Assembly (NCBI RefSeq): GCF_010211755.1
Contig: NZ_PDWR01000012.1
Location: forward strand, 1 to 64,000
Origin: Pseudoxanthomonas sangjuensis
GTDB lineage: Bacteria > Pseudomonadota > Gammaproteobacteria > Xanthomonadales > Xanthomonadaceae
Direction: 5' to 3'
DNA length: 64,000 nucleotides
Part shown: positions 21,965-30,881 of the stretch, in pieces
Position numbering within the stretch: the stretch's first letter is position 1
How the letters are laid out: each line of letters begins with the position of its first letter
Made by a program: the position numbers and the translations under genes
Notes under the pieces: generated by a model
The model's input: the letters and a program-made list of their open reading frames with translations, nothing else
Database searches by the model: none
What the model was told of the DNA's origin: nothing

Positions 21965-21976
21965 GCCGCGACTGCC

Positions 21977-23041
21977 ATGCCTCCGGCCGCGGCCCGCACC
22001 GCCCCCGCAAAAACTTTCGCCGGACGCCTGCTGTCGTGGTTCGACCGCCACGGCCGCCACGACCTGCCCTGGCAGCATCCGCGCACGCCCTACCGCGTGT
22101 GGTTGTCGGAAATCATGCTGCAGCAGACCCAGGTGGCGACGGTGATCCCGTACTTCCTGCGTTTCGTCGAAGCGTTCCCCACGGTAACCGCGCTCGCGAA
22201 CGCGGCGACCGACGAAGTGATGGCGCACTGGGCCGGCCTCGGCTACTACGCCCGCGCCCGCAACCTGCACGACGCGGCGAAGCGCTGCGTCGAACTGCAC
22301 GGCGGCGACCTGCCGCGCGACTTCGACGCCCTGCTCGCCCTGCCCGGCATCGGCCGCAGCACCGCCGGCGCGATCCTCGCGCAGGCCTGGGACGATCGTT
22401 TCCCGATCCTCGACGGCAACGTCAAGCGCGTGCTGGCGCGCTACCACGGCATCGCCGGCCATCCGGGATTGCCGGCCATCGAAAAACGGCTGTGGTCGCT
22501 CGCCGAATCGCACCTGCCTTCGTCGCGCCTTGCCGACTACACGCAGGCGCAGATGGATTTCGGCGCGACGCTGTGCACGCGCTCGAAGCCTGCGTGCGCG
22601 CTGTGCCCGCTGCAGGAAGACTGCGCCGCCCTGCGCGACGGCCTGACCGACGCGCTGCCGACGCCGAAACCGGGCAAGGCGATCCCGGAGCGCGAAGCCG
22701 TCGCGCTGTGGCTGGAGAACGCCGCCGGCGAAATCCTGCTGCAGCGGCGCCCGCCAAGCGGCATCTGGGCCTCGCTGTGGACGCTGCCGCAGGCCGACAG
22801 CGACGCGGCGATGCGCGAATGGTTCGACGAGGCGGTCCACGGCGATTACGGCCGCGCCGAGGCGCTGCCCGTCGTCGTCCACGCCTTCACCCACTTCCGC
22901 CTGCGCCTGCAACCGCTGCGCCTGCGCAAGGTCGCGTTGCGCGGAGTTGTGCGCGACAATGACGGGATGCGCTGGGTCGCGCGCGGCGAACTGGTTTCGC
23001 TGGGCCTGCCGGCGCCGATCCGCAAACTGCTGGAAGCATGA
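21977..23041 (+). CDS. mutY: Adenine DNA glycosylase MutY
   Basis: A 354-aa base-excision repair enzyme removing adenine mispaired with 8-oxoguanine. Helix-hairpin-helix [16 protein letters not shown] with the catalytic Asp downstream ([10 protein letters not shown]), [14 protein letters not shown] near the N-terminus, and a [4Fe-4S] cluster C-x6-C-x2-C-x5-C ([17 protein letters not shown]) are all visible. A C-terminal NUDIX-like domain recognising 8-oxoG ends in HFRLRLQPL. ftsY lies 12 bases upstream and yggX immediately downstream, the latter a conserved mutY-yggX pairing in gammaproteobacteria. Confidence 0.97.
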   Translation: MPPAAARTAPAKTFAGRLLSWFDRHGRHDLPWQHPRTPYRVWLSEIMLQQTQVATVIPYFLRFVEAFPTVTALANAATDEVMAHWAGLGYYARARNLHDAAKRCVELHGGDLPRDFDALLALPGIGRSTAGAILAQAWDDRFPILDGNVKRVLARYHGIAGHPGLPAIEKRLWSLAESHLPSSRLADYTQAQMDFGATLCTRSKPACALCPLQEDCAALRDGLTDALPTPKPGKAIPEREAVALWLENAAGEILLQRRPPSGIWASLWTLPQADSDAAMREWFDEAVHGDYGRAEALPVVVHAFTHFRLRLQPLRLRKVALRGVVRDNDGMRWVARGELVSLGLPAPIRKLLEA

Positions 23042-23046
23042 CCGCG

Positions 23047-23316
23047 ATGGCGAGGATGGTGTTCTGCGAATGCGAGAAGCGCGAGGCCGAGGGCCTCGAC
23101 TTCGTGCCGTGGCCCGGCGAACTGGGCAAGCGCATCTACGCCCACGTCGGCAAGAACGCCTGGGCCGCGTGGCTGGCGCACCAGACCATGCTGATCAACG
23201 AGAACCGCCTGTCGCCGCGCGATCCGAAGCACCGCGCCTTCCTCGAGGGCGAGATGGAGAAGTTCCTGTTCGGCGACGGCGCGGAGAAGCCTGAAGGCTA
23301 CGTGCCGGAAGGCTGA
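23047..23316 (+). CDS. yggX: Oxidative damage protection / Fe(II)-trafficking protein YggX
   Basis: An 89-aa YggX-family protein that protects iron-sulphur clusters and limits iron-driven damage. Family residues are clear: [15 protein letters not shown] with the conserved cysteine, PGELGKRIY, and [12 protein letters not shown] prefer ATG 23047 (MARMVFCE), which matches family starts; an ATG at 23038 overlapping the mutY stop would add three residues. Its 3' end overlaps the convergent lipoprotein gene by 19 bases. Co-transcription with mutY links repair of oxidised DNA with iron control. Confidence 0.95.
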   Translation: MARMVFCECEKREAEGLDFVPWPGELGKRIYAHVGKNAWAAWLAHQTMLINENRLSPRDPKHRAFLEGEMEKFLFGDGAEKPEGYVPEG

Positions 23317-23771
23317 GCCTCGCGCTCGACCACCTTCGCTTCGCGCAACTCCTTCTCGGCCTGCTTCAGCGCCTTCACGTCGAGCGGGCGGATCGTCTCG
23401 ATGCGGCACGGTATGCGGAAGTGCGACGAGCCGCCGCCATGGACGTAGACGTTGTCGAAGCGCGCCGACACCTGGCCCATCAGGTTGCTGATGCTGATCG
23501 CCGGCGCATAGTCCAGGTCCATGCACGGGCCGGTCAGCTCCAGCAGATAGGCCTGGCGGGGCCGTGTCCAGACCGCCAGCGCCTCGTCGCCCAGCGGGGT
23601 CCAGCCGCTCAGGCCGCTGCTGAAATAATGGAAGTCCTTGACCGGCTCGCCGGCGTGCTCGCGATACAGGGCCAGCCGCTCGGCATCGGTCTGCTTCGGA
23701 TAGCTGGAGCAGGCGGCGATGGCGGCGATCAATCCCATTGTCAAACCCAACTGCGGAATCTGGCGCTTCAT
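23298..23771 (-). CDS. Uncharacterised lipoprotein, DUF6491-like
   Basis: A 157-aa lipoprotein candidate with signal [21 protein letters not shown] (lipid-modified Cys about residue 21). The mature part has [20 protein letters not shown] and ends with [20 protein letters not shown], a pattern I associate with the DUF6491 family common in xanthomonads. Two conserved cysteines (GPCMDL and IPCRIE) may form a disulphide. Function unknown. Overlaps the end of yggX tail to tail by 19 bases. The lysine/glutamate-rich C-terminus looks helical. Confidence 0.82.
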   Translation of the reverse strand: MKRQIPQLGLTMGLIAAIAACSSYPKQTDAERLALYREHAGEPVKDFHYFSSGLSGWTPLGDEALAVWTRPRQAYLLELTGPCMDLDYAPAISISNLMGQVSARFDNVYVHGGGSSHFRIPCRIETIRPLDVKALKQAEKELREAKVVEREAQPSGT

Positions 23772-23944
23772 GACTTTCTCCCGGGCGTTCCTGACGATCC
23801 GGGGAAATGATGCCTCCGCGGCACGCGGCCGGGAGATCGCCGCCGAAGGCACATTCAGCGAACATCCGGCTTGCCGTCCGCCAGCTGTATCCGTATCATT
23901 CCGCATCTTTCGCGGCGCCTGCCGCGGCACAATCCGGTTTCTCT

Positions 23945-24020
23945 GGCCGGGTAGCTCAGTTGGTAGAGCAAGGGATTGAAAATCCCTGTGTCGGGGGTTC
24001 GATTCCCTCCCCGGCCACCA
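23945..24020 (+). tRNA. tRNA-Phe (GAA)
   Basis: A 76-nt tRNA with encoded CCA. Acceptor GGCCGGG pairs with CCCGGCC. The anticodon arm AGGGA-TTGAAAA-TCCCT gives anticodon GAA at 23978-23980. The T-arm contains GGTTCGATTCC. A hairpin terminator follows 27 bases later. Confidence 0.98.
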
Positions 24021-24046
24021 TTTGAAATCAAAGGGTTGTGTGGAAG

Positions 24047-24071
24047 AAGGGGCCGCAAGGCCCTTTTCTTT
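24047..24071 (+). terminator. Rho-independent terminator after tRNA-Phe
   Basis: AAGGGGCC (24047-24054) and GGCCCTTT (24059-24066) form an 8-bp stem (one G-T pair) closed by a GCAA tetraloop and followed by a T-rich run TTTTCTTT. Also suitably placed to serve the convergent lpoP-like gene weakly. Confidence 0.88.
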
Positions 24072-24087
24072 GTCCGGCGTTTGCGCG

Positions 24088-24663
24088 CTACATGCGGTTG
24101 ACGCCCGGCACGGTGCAGGATTCGAACTTGCCCGTGGCCTCCGCCACCTGCATCGCCAGGAACGCTACCTGACCGGCCTGCTTGGCGGCATCCTTCACTT
24201 TCGGCTGCGCCGATGCTTCATCCAGTCGCGCCTGGCGCACCTGGCGGATCGTTTCCCAGTGGCGGCGACACAAGGGGCCGACTTCCGAGCCCAGGCCAAC
24301 GGCCCGCTGCGCCAGGGTTTCGGCGCGTTCGTACTCGCCCTGCACCAGCGCGACCTCGGCGCGTTCCTGCAATACCGCCGGGTCGTCGGCGACGATCAGC
24401 AGCGCCTGGTTCAATGCCTCGGCGGACGATGCGTAGTCGTGCGCGGACATCGCCTGCGCCGCCCTCATGCGCAGGTCCTCGACTTCCGGATCGCGCAATG
24501 GCTGCACCGACAACTCCTTGTCGTCGCCGCCGGCCGCGGCCAGCACCGCGGACAGGCGCTGTTGCGGCGACACCGCCGGCGCGGCGGGCTTGACCGGCTG
24601 CACCGGCGCGCAGGCCGGCACCGACAATACCGCCATGCAGGCGACGAGGGCGCAGCGTTTCAT
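24088..24663 (-). CDS. TPR lipoprotein, probable PBP1b activator (LpoP-like)
   Basis: A 191-aa outer-membrane lipoprotein candidate: MKRCALVACMAVLSVPAC has a lipobox with lipidated Cys about residue 18. After a Pro-rich linker come tetratricopeptide-like helices (residues about 60-130: DLRMRAAQAMSAHDYASSAE, AEVALVQGEYERAETLAQRA). A C-terminal WETIRQVRQARL segment follows. The start overlaps the stop of the PBP1b gene (ATGA). In Pseudomonas aeruginosa and Acinetobacter the TPR lipoprotein LpoP, encoded beside the PBP1b gene, activates it; the same design here makes this the likely activator (inference from context and architecture). Confidence 0.82.
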   Translation of the reverse strand: MKRCALVACMAVLSVPACAPVQPVKPAAPAVSPQQRLSAVLAAAGGDDKELSVQPLRDPEVEDLRMRAAQAMSAHDYASSAEALNQALLIVADDPAVLQERAEVALVQGEYERAETLAQRAVGLGSEVGPLCRRHWETIRQVRQARLDEASAQPKVKDAAKQAGQVAFLAMQVAEATGKFESCTVPGVNRM

Positions 24664-27062
24664 GGCGTTTCCCCTTCGGGTTGCGGTTGCGGCGTTTCTT
24701 CCCGCTTCGGCGGCAAGCCGAACCAGCTGCGCCAACCGCCGCCTTCCTGCGCCGGCCCGGGCTCGGCGCCGAACGTGCACGGCTGGTACGGCGGCGCATA
24801 ACCGGCCACGAACGGCAGGCGGCGCGCACCCGGGCAACCGGCATCGGTGCTGTTGCTGCCCACCACCCACTGCCAGTCCAGGCCCTTGCCCGATACCCGC
24901 AGCGGCGCGCTGGGCAGGCGCGAGAAGATCCCCGACCACACCCGCATCGCGCCGGTGGCGCCGTACAGGCCGGTTTCCAGGTTCTGGTCGTTGCCCATCC
25001 ACACCACCGCGAGGTGGTCGCCGGTGTAGCCGGCGTACCAGCTGTCGCGGCCGTCGTTGCTGGTGCCGGTCTTGCCGGCCGGCGACAGCCGGCCGAGGCC
25101 GTCGCCGAGCAGTTGCCGGCCGGTACCGCTGCTGACCACCTGCTGCAGGGCCACGGTGATCAGGTGCGCGGCGATCGAATCGCCTTCCTGCGCCGGCGCC
25201 GGCGCCTTGTCGTAACGTTTGAGCAGCTTGCCATCGGGGTCGAGCACGCCGCGCACCGCGTGCAGCGGCTGGATCTCGCCGCCGGAGGCGAGGAACTGGT
25301 ACAGCTGCGCCATCGCGTACGGGCTCTGGTCGGTGGAGCCGAGGATCAGCGCCGGGTTCGGTTCGGCCTCGATGCCGGCGAGCACGCGCAGCAGCGAGGA
25401 AAGCCGCTTCGGATCGACCTTCATGCCCACGCGCACCGTGGCCTGGTTGTACGAATGCGCCAGCGCGTCGACCAGGCGCACCGTGCCGTGGCTGCGATTG
25501 TCGGCGTTGGCCGGCTGCCACTTGCGGTTCTTGCCCAGTTGCACGGTCACCGGCGAATCGTCGACCCAGGTGGCCAGCGACCAGTTGTCCGGCCGCGCCA
25601 GCGCCAGCAGGTAGACGAAGGGCTTGAGCAGCGAGCCGACCGGGCGCTTGGCCTCGACCGCGCGGTTGAAGCCCGGCTGCGCCACGTCGCGGTTGCCGAC
25701 CACGGCCAGCACGTCGCCGTGGTGCACGTCGGTCAGCACCAGTCCCGCCTGCAGCGGCGGGCGGGTCTTGTGCTCCAGCGACTTGATCGTGCGCGCCACC
25801 GCGCCTTCGGCATAGGCCTGCGCCGACGGCGACATGCCGGTGAGCACGGAGAGGCCCGCGCCCTGCAGCGCGCTCTCCGGATAGTCGTGCGCCAGCTGGC
25901 GGCGGACCAGGTCGACGTAGGCCGGGAAGCGGTTCGCGGCGAGCAGGCCCGGCGCTTCGGTCACGCCCAGCGGCGCGGCGCGTGCGCGCTGGTATTCGGC
26001 ATCGCCGATCAGCCCGCTTTCGTGCATCTTGTCCAGCGCCAGGTTGCGCCGGTCGAGCGCGCGCTCGGGATGCCGGCGCGGATCGTAGTACGACGGCCCC
26101 TTGACGATGCCGATCAGCAGCGCGATCTGCTCGGTGCTGAGCGAGTCGAGGTCGCGGCCGAACCAGAATTCCGACGCCGCCGACACGCCGTGGATCGCCT
26201 GCCTGCCGCGCTGGCCCCAGTAGACCTGGTTGAAGTAGGCCTCGAGGATGGTGTGCTTGTCGTAGCGCGCCTCCAGGATCAGCGCGTAGATGATTTCCTT
26301 GAACTTGCGCACCGGGGTCTGCTCCTTGCCGATGCCGAGCAGGCCGCTGCGCGCCAGTTGCTGGGTCAGCGTGCTCGCGCCCTGGCGGATGCGGCCGCCG
26401 GACTTGACCGCGACCCACAACGCGCGCGCCATGCCGCTGAAGTCGATGCCGTGGTGGCGGCTGAAGTCGCGGTCCTCGACCGCCTGCAGACCGGTGACCA
26501 GCTTCTCCGGCACGTCCTCGAGCCGGACCAGCCGGCGTTCCTCCTGCTTCTGCCCGTACAGCGTGGCGATCCGCGCCGGGTCCAGCCGCGCCGCCTTCAG
26601 GCCCTGCTTGCGATCGGCATCGCGCAGCGAAGCGACCTGGCCGCCGGACAGCGCCACCTGCACCCGGCGCGGCGCGACCCGACCGTCGACGTCGATGTAG
26701 CCCCGGCTGGAGATCGTGAAGCGTCCGCCGTCGCGCGCATAGGTGCCCGGCGCGGCGCCCTTGCCGTCGTCGCGGTACGCGGCCGCGTCCAGTTCGGTCT
26801 TCAGCGTCTGCGCGTCCATCGCCAGCCCCGGCGCCAGCTGCAGCGGCCGCGCGTAGACCCGGGTCGGCACCTGCCACTGCAGCGCGCCGAACCTCTCGCT
26901 GACCTGGTGGTTCAGGTAGAACACGTACGGGACCAGGAAGCCCAGGCCGAGGCCCAGCGCCGCCAACGCTCCCTTCAGCAACCAGTCGCGCCAGGCCGGC
27001 GCCCGGGTTCCACCCTCGTCTTCGTCGTCGAGGTAATCGTCTTCTTCGTCGTACTGGGCCAC
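24660..27062 (-). CDS. mrcB: Bifunctional penicillin-binding protein 1b
   Basis: An 800-aa class A PBP that polymerises and cross-links peptidoglycan. Order: acidic cytoplasmic tail (DEEDDYLDDEDEG), TM helix (about 30-50), UB2H-type region, glycosyltransferase domain with VEDRDFSRHHGIDF (catalytic Glu about 194) and GASTLTQQLAR, then transpeptidase with SLLK (nucleophile Ser about 477), SYN-equivalent SYNQ and KTGTSND. A short proline-rich tail (PQPQPEGETP) ends it. The start appears to be GTG 27062. A TPR lipoprotein, probably its activator, is translationally coupled downstream. Confidence 0.95.
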   Translation of the reverse strand: MAQYDEEDDYLDDEDEGGTRAPAWRDWLLKGALAALGLGLGFLVPYVFYLNHQVSERFGALQWQVPTRVYARPLQLAPGLAMDAQTLKTELDAAAYRDDGKGAAPGTYARDGGRFTISSRGYIDVDGRVAPRRVQVALSGGQVASLRDADRKQGLKAARLDPARIATLYGQKQEERRLVRLEDVPEKLVTGLQAVEDRDFSRHHGIDFSGMARALWVAVKSGGRIRQGASTLTQQLARSGLLGIGKEQTPVRKFKEIIYALILEARYDKHTILEAYFNQVYWGQRGRQAIHGVSAASEFWFGRDLDSLSTEQIALLIGIVKGPSYYDPRRHPERALDRRNLALDKMHESGLIGDAEYQRARAAPLGVTEAPGLLAANRFPAYVDLVRRQLAHDYPESALQGAGLSVLTGMSPSAQAYAEGAVARTIKSLEHKTRPPLQAGLVLTDVHHGDVLAVVGNRDVAQPGFNRAVEAKRPVGSLLKPFVYLLALARPDNWSLATWVDDSPVTVQLGKNRKWQPANADNRSHGTVRLVDALAHSYNQATVRVGMKVDPKRLSSLLRVLAGIEAEPNPALILGSTDQSPYAMAQLYQFLASGGEIQPLHAVRGVLDPDGKLLKRYDKAPAPAQEGDSIAAHLITVALQQVVSSGTGRQLLGDGLGRLSPAGKTGTSNDGRDSWYAGYTGDHLAVVWMGNDQNLETGLYGATGAMRVWSGIFSRLPSAPLRVSGKGLDWQWVVGSNSTDAGCPGARRLPFVAGYAPPYQPCTFGAEPGPAQEGGGWRSWFGLPPKREETPQPQPEGETP

Positions 27063-27155
27063 GGGGATGCGACAATGGGGACTCCGGCGAGTCTAGCGCA
27101 GCCCGTGGTGGCGCGGCCGGGAACCGGTCCATGCCTTGCGGGAGTCGTTCACATA

Positions 27156-29258
27156 ATGCCGTTCCTTGCCGATGCGCGCTTCGGGTGGGCCAATGCGCGG
27201 TTCCTGCTGCGCCGCCTAGTCACCAGCCTGCGCGAGGACGACCTGGGCACCACATGGCAACGGATCGCGCGCCGGCTCTACCCGGCCAAGGTCGCGCTTG
27301 GGTTGCGTGGCGACCTCTACCAGCCCGCCGACACGCCTTTCGCCCCCTTCGCCCTGCCCCGCGACCCGGAGCCGTCGGCCAGCATCATCATCCCCGTCTA
27401 TAACCAGGCCAGGCATACCCTTGCCTGCCTGCGGGCGATCGCCGAACACTCTCCCGCCGCCAGCATCGAGGTGATCGTCGTCGACGACGGTTCCAACGAT
27501 GAAACCGTCGTATGGATGCCGCAGATCGAGGGCTTGCGCTACAGCCGCCGTACGCGAAACGAGGGCTTCATTGCCGCCTGCAACGGTGGTGCGGCGCAGG
27601 CGCACGGCAAGTACCTGGTCTTCCTCAACAACGATACCGTGCCACAGCCTGGCTGGCTGGACGCGCTGCTGGCGACTTTCGACCTGCACGCGAATGTCGG
27701 TCTTGCCGGCGCGCAGCTGCTGTATCCGGACGGCCGCCTGCAGGAGGCCGGCGGCGTGGTGTTCTCCGACGGCTCGGCATGGAACTACGGGCGCTTCGAA
27801 TCGCCGTACGACCCGCGCTTCGGCTACGTGCGCGACGCCGACTACTGCTCCGGCGCAGCGATCGCGATCCCGCGCGCGCTGTTCGAATCGCTCGGCGGTT
27901 TCGACACGCGCTATACGCCGGCGTACTACGAAGACACCGACCTGGCTTTTGCAGTACGCGCCGCTGGCAAGCGCGTTCTGTACCAGCCAGAAGCGCGCGT
28001 TGTGCACAAGGAGGGCACCACCGCCGGCACCGACACGTCGAGCGGGACCAAGGCTTACCAGGCGCGAAACGCGAAGATTTTCGCCGAAAAATGGAAGCGG
28101 GCACTGGCGTCGCAATTGCTGCCGGATACGACTCTAGAACCGGCAAACCTGCACCGCCGCCAGCTACAGGTACTGGTGGTGGATGCGCTGCCACCGCAAC
28201 CCGACCGGGACTCCGGTTCGATGCGCTTACTCAACCTGTTGCGCCTGCTGCACGACGAAGGTGCGCACGCATGCTTCCTCCCGCTGCATACCGCCGGACT
28301 GGAATCCTGCCTGCTCCCCCTGCAGCGGCTGGGCGTGGAGACCTGGTATAAGCCTTGGGCCGGACGAGTCGCGCGCTTCCTGCAGCGACAAGGCGCCCGT
28401 TTCGACGTAGTGATGCTCAGCCGCCACTACGTGGCCACGCCGCTGCTGCCGCTGGTCCGCCGGCACGCGCCGCAGGCGCGGATCGTGTTCGACACGGTCG
28501 ACCTGCATGGCCTGCGCGAACAGCGCGCCGCCGATCTCGGCAACGATGCGGTGCTGCGGCGCACGGCGCGAGCCACGACCAAGGCCGAACTGGCGGTCGC
28601 CGCCACCGTCGACGCGACCGTGGTGGTCAGCGCCTACGAACGCGACTGGCTGCGCGAAAGGCTGCCGGACGCGCGCGTCGAGGTGCTGTCGAACCTGCAC
28701 GAGGTGCGCGGCCCTGGCCTGCCGTTCGCGCAACGCCACGACCTGGTCTTCGTCGGCGGGTTCCGCCACCCACCGAACGTCGATGCGGTGCTGTGGTTCG
28801 CGAACGCGGTCTTCCCGCCGGTCCGCTCGCGCCTGCCGGGCGTGCGCTTCCACTGCATCGGCGGCGATTGCCCGCCGGAAATCCTCGCGTTGTCGGCGCT
28901 GGACGGCGTCGTCGTGCATGGCCACGTGCCCGACATCGCGCCGTACATGGACGGCGCGCGCGTCGCACTGGCGCCGTTGCGCTATGGCGCCGGGGTGAAG
29001 GGCAAGGTCAACCTGAGCATGGCGCACGGCCAGCCGGTAGTGGCGACCTCCTGCGCGGTCGAAGGCATGCACCTGCAGGACCGCTACGACGTGCTGGTCG
29101 CCGACGACGCGGCCGGGTTCGCCGACCGCGTGGTCGAACTGTACCGGGACGAAGCGCTGTGGAACCGGCTGTCCGCCAACGGCCTGGACAACGTGCGCAC
29201 GCATTTTTCGCTGGAGGCCGCGCGCGGCACCGTGCGGCGCCTCTTCTTCGAAGGCTAG
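27156..29258 (+). CDS. Two-domain glycosyltransferase (GT2 + GT4)
   Basis: A 700-aa protein with two glycosyltransferase units. Residues about 75-320 form a GT2 domain: SIIIPVYNQARHTLACL, VIVVDDGSNDET and FLNNDTVPQPGW carry the nucleotide-sugar and metal-binding aspartates, and YYEDTDLAFAVRAAGKRVLY is the typical acceptor-side ED motif. Residues about 345-700 form a GT4/GT-B domain with DLVFVGGFRHPPNVDAVLWF and PLRYGAGVKGKVNLSMAHGQ. Such fusions build surface polysaccharide or glycosylate pili/flagella. No other polysaccharide genes are nearby. The start at ATG 27156 has GGGAG about 12 bases upstream. Its base composition is slightly less GC-biased than neighbours. Confidence 0.88.
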   Translation: MPFLADARFGWANARFLLRRLVTSLREDDLGTTWQRIARRLYPAKVALGLRGDLYQPADTPFAPFALPRDPEPSASIIIPVYNQARHTLACLRAIAEHSPAASIEVIVVDDGSNDETVVWMPQIEGLRYSRRTRNEGFIAACNGGAAQAHGKYLVFLNNDTVPQPGWLDALLATFDLHANVGLAGAQLLYPDGRLQEAGGVVFSDGSAWNYGRFESPYDPRFGYVRDADYCSGAAIAIPRALFESLGGFDTRYTPAYYEDTDLAFAVRAAGKRVLYQPEARVVHKEGTTAGTDTSSGTKAYQARNAKIFAEKWKRALASQLLPDTTLEPANLHRRQLQVLVVDALPPQPDRDSGSMRLLNLLRLLHDEGAHACFLPLHTAGLESCLLPLQRLGVETWYKPWAGRVARFLQRQGARFDVVMLSRHYVATPLLPLVRRHAPQARIVFDTVDLHGLREQRAADLGNDAVLRRTARATTKAELAVAATVDATVVVSAYERDWLRERLPDARVEVLSNLHEVRGPGLPFAQRHDLVFVGGFRHPPNVDAVLWFANAVFPPVRSRLPGVRFHCIGGDCPPEILALSALDGVVVHGHVPDIAPYMDGARVALAPLRYGAGVKGKVNLSMAHGQPVVATSCAVEGMHLQDRYDVLVADDAAGFADRVVELYRDEALWNRLSANGLDNVRTHFSLEAARGTVRRLFFEG

Positions 29259-30844
29259 TTGCGCCCCGCCCGCGCGTCGCGCACCCGCTGCGCGAACTGC
29301 GCCAGCCCCGGCGCGCCCGGATCGAGTTCGCGCGCCTGCCGCGACGCCCGCTCGGCGAAGGCGATGTCGCCGGCGCCGAGGCGCTCGTCGCCGACCGCCA
29401 GCCATTTCAGCGCCAGCCGGTGCCGCGCCGTGGCCAGCGTCGCCTCGCCCGGCGCCATCGCCGCCCAGGCGTCGTAACAGGTACGCGCCAGGGCCGGGCG
29501 GTTCGCGTTGAGTCCGCCTTCGAAGCAACCGCGCACCGACGCCAGCAGCTTTTTCGCCGCGGCCGACACCGCCGGATCGCCCGGCGCCAGCGCCTGCGCG
29601 GCGCGCAGCCGGTCGTAGGCGCTTTCGCCCGGCGGCGTCAGCCAGTCGCCGCGCGCCTGTGCGGCATCGGCCTGCGCGAGCAGCGCCTGCACGCGCTGCC
29701 GGCGCTGCGGCGACGGCGGCGTGGCCGGCGCCTCCTGCGCGTGCGACTTGCGCACGCGTTGCAGGTATTGCCCGGCGGCGGCGACCTCGGCACCCTGCGG
29801 CGCGATCTCGCGCGCCTGCGCCAGCGCCTCCTCGGCTTCGGCGAAACGGAAATCCCCGGCCAGCCGGTGCGCCTTGTCCGCATAGGCCGCGGCAACGCGG
29901 GCCAGGCCCTGTTGCGCCGGCCCGGCCAGTTGCGCGTTGTCGCCCGCGGCCTCGGCCAGGGCGCGATAACCGGCCGCCGCGCGTTCCAGCCGGCCGTTGC
30001 GCAGGTCGGCATCGGCCCGCTTCGAAGCGGCTTCCAGCGCGGCCGACAGCCGCGCCTGCGCGTCGGGCAGGTCGATGTGCCCCGGGTCGTAGCCGCGCAC
30101 GGCAGCGACCAGCGCCGCGCCGCGCTGCATTTCCCCGGCGGCCAGCGCCTTTTTCGCTTCCTGCAGCAGGTCGGTCAGCGCGTCCTCGCGCCCCTCCAGC
30201 GCGGCGGTGTGGTCCGGTTGCAGGGTGAGGATGCGCGAATACAGCGGCAACGCCGCGCCCGGATCGCCATCGAGATGGCCGGCGGCCTGCGCCTCCCGCG
30301 CCTGCCGCAGCAACTGGTCGAGGCCGGCGTGCGAAGCGTCGCGCCGGCGCAATTCATCGGCGACCGCGTTGGTTTCGACCAGCGGCGCCTGCAGTTCGCG
30401 GGCCAGCGCCAGCGCCCGCTCGGCCTCGTCGAGGCGGTTCGCGCGCAGCGCCGCGCGCGCCTGGCCCAGCGCCGCGTTCGCCACCCGGGTCAGGCCGGCG
30501 CGCGCCTCGCTGCGGTCGTTGTCGAGCGCCTGCGCGGCCTCGTACAGCTGGCGCGCGCCACTGCCGTCGGCGGCGTCGAGCTTGCCCGCCGCCAGCGCGG
30601 CATCGGCCGACTGCAGCAGTTGCTGCACCTGGCTGCCCGGCCAGAACGCATCGGCCAATGGCTTGCGCAACAGGAACAGCACCAGGAACACCGCGGCCAA
30701 CACCCACAGCACCCGGCGCCACGCCCGGCGGTTGCGCCAGCCGGGCGCCGGCTCATATTCGGCCGAACGGAACTCGACGGTATCCCAGCCGCCCATCGTC
30801 GGCTCGACGCGTTGCCTGGCGTTCTTTCCGCGCTTGTCGTTCAC
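29255..30844 (-). CDS. Membrane-anchored TPR-like protein, unknown function
   Basis: A 529-aa Ala/Arg-rich protein. A cytoplasmic N-terminus of about 40 residues precedes one TM helix (RVLWVLAAVFLVLFLLRKPL, about 44-63). The remaining 460 residues consist of repeated amphipathic helices such as LDEAERALALARELQ, LQEAKKALAAGEMQRGAALV and FAEAEEALAQAREIAPQ, which look like degenerate TPRs. The start is GTG 30844, or ATG 30796 (MGGWDTVEF). It converges with the glycosyltransferase gene, sharing four bases. I do not recognise the family. A scaffold role at the membrane is a guess. Confidence 0.75.
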   Translation of the reverse strand: MNDKRGKNARQRVEPTMGGWDTVEFRSAEYEPAPGWRNRRAWRRVLWVLAAVFLVLFLLRKPLADAFWPGSQVQQLLQSADAALAAGKLDAADGSGARQLYEAAQALDNDRSEARAGLTRVANAALGQARAALRANRLDEAERALALARELQAPLVETNAVADELRRRDASHAGLDQLLRQAREAQAAGHLDGDPGAALPLYSRILTLQPDHTAALEGREDALTDLLQEAKKALAAGEMQRGAALVAAVRGYDPGHIDLPDAQARLSAALEAASKRADADLRNGRLERAAAGYRALAEAAGDNAQLAGPAQQGLARVAAAYADKAHRLAGDFRFAEAEEALAQAREIAPQGAEVAAAGQYLQRVRKSHAQEAPATPPSPQRRQRVQALLAQADAAQARGDWLTPPGESAYDRLRAAQALAPGDPAVSAAAKKLLASVRGCFEGGLNANRPALARTCYDAWAAMAPGEATLATARHRLALKWLAVGDERLGAGDIAFAERASRQARELDPGAPGLAQFAQRVRDARAGRN

Positions 30845-30881
30845 GCGCGCAAGGATAAGCCCTGCACCTGAACGCCGGTCT

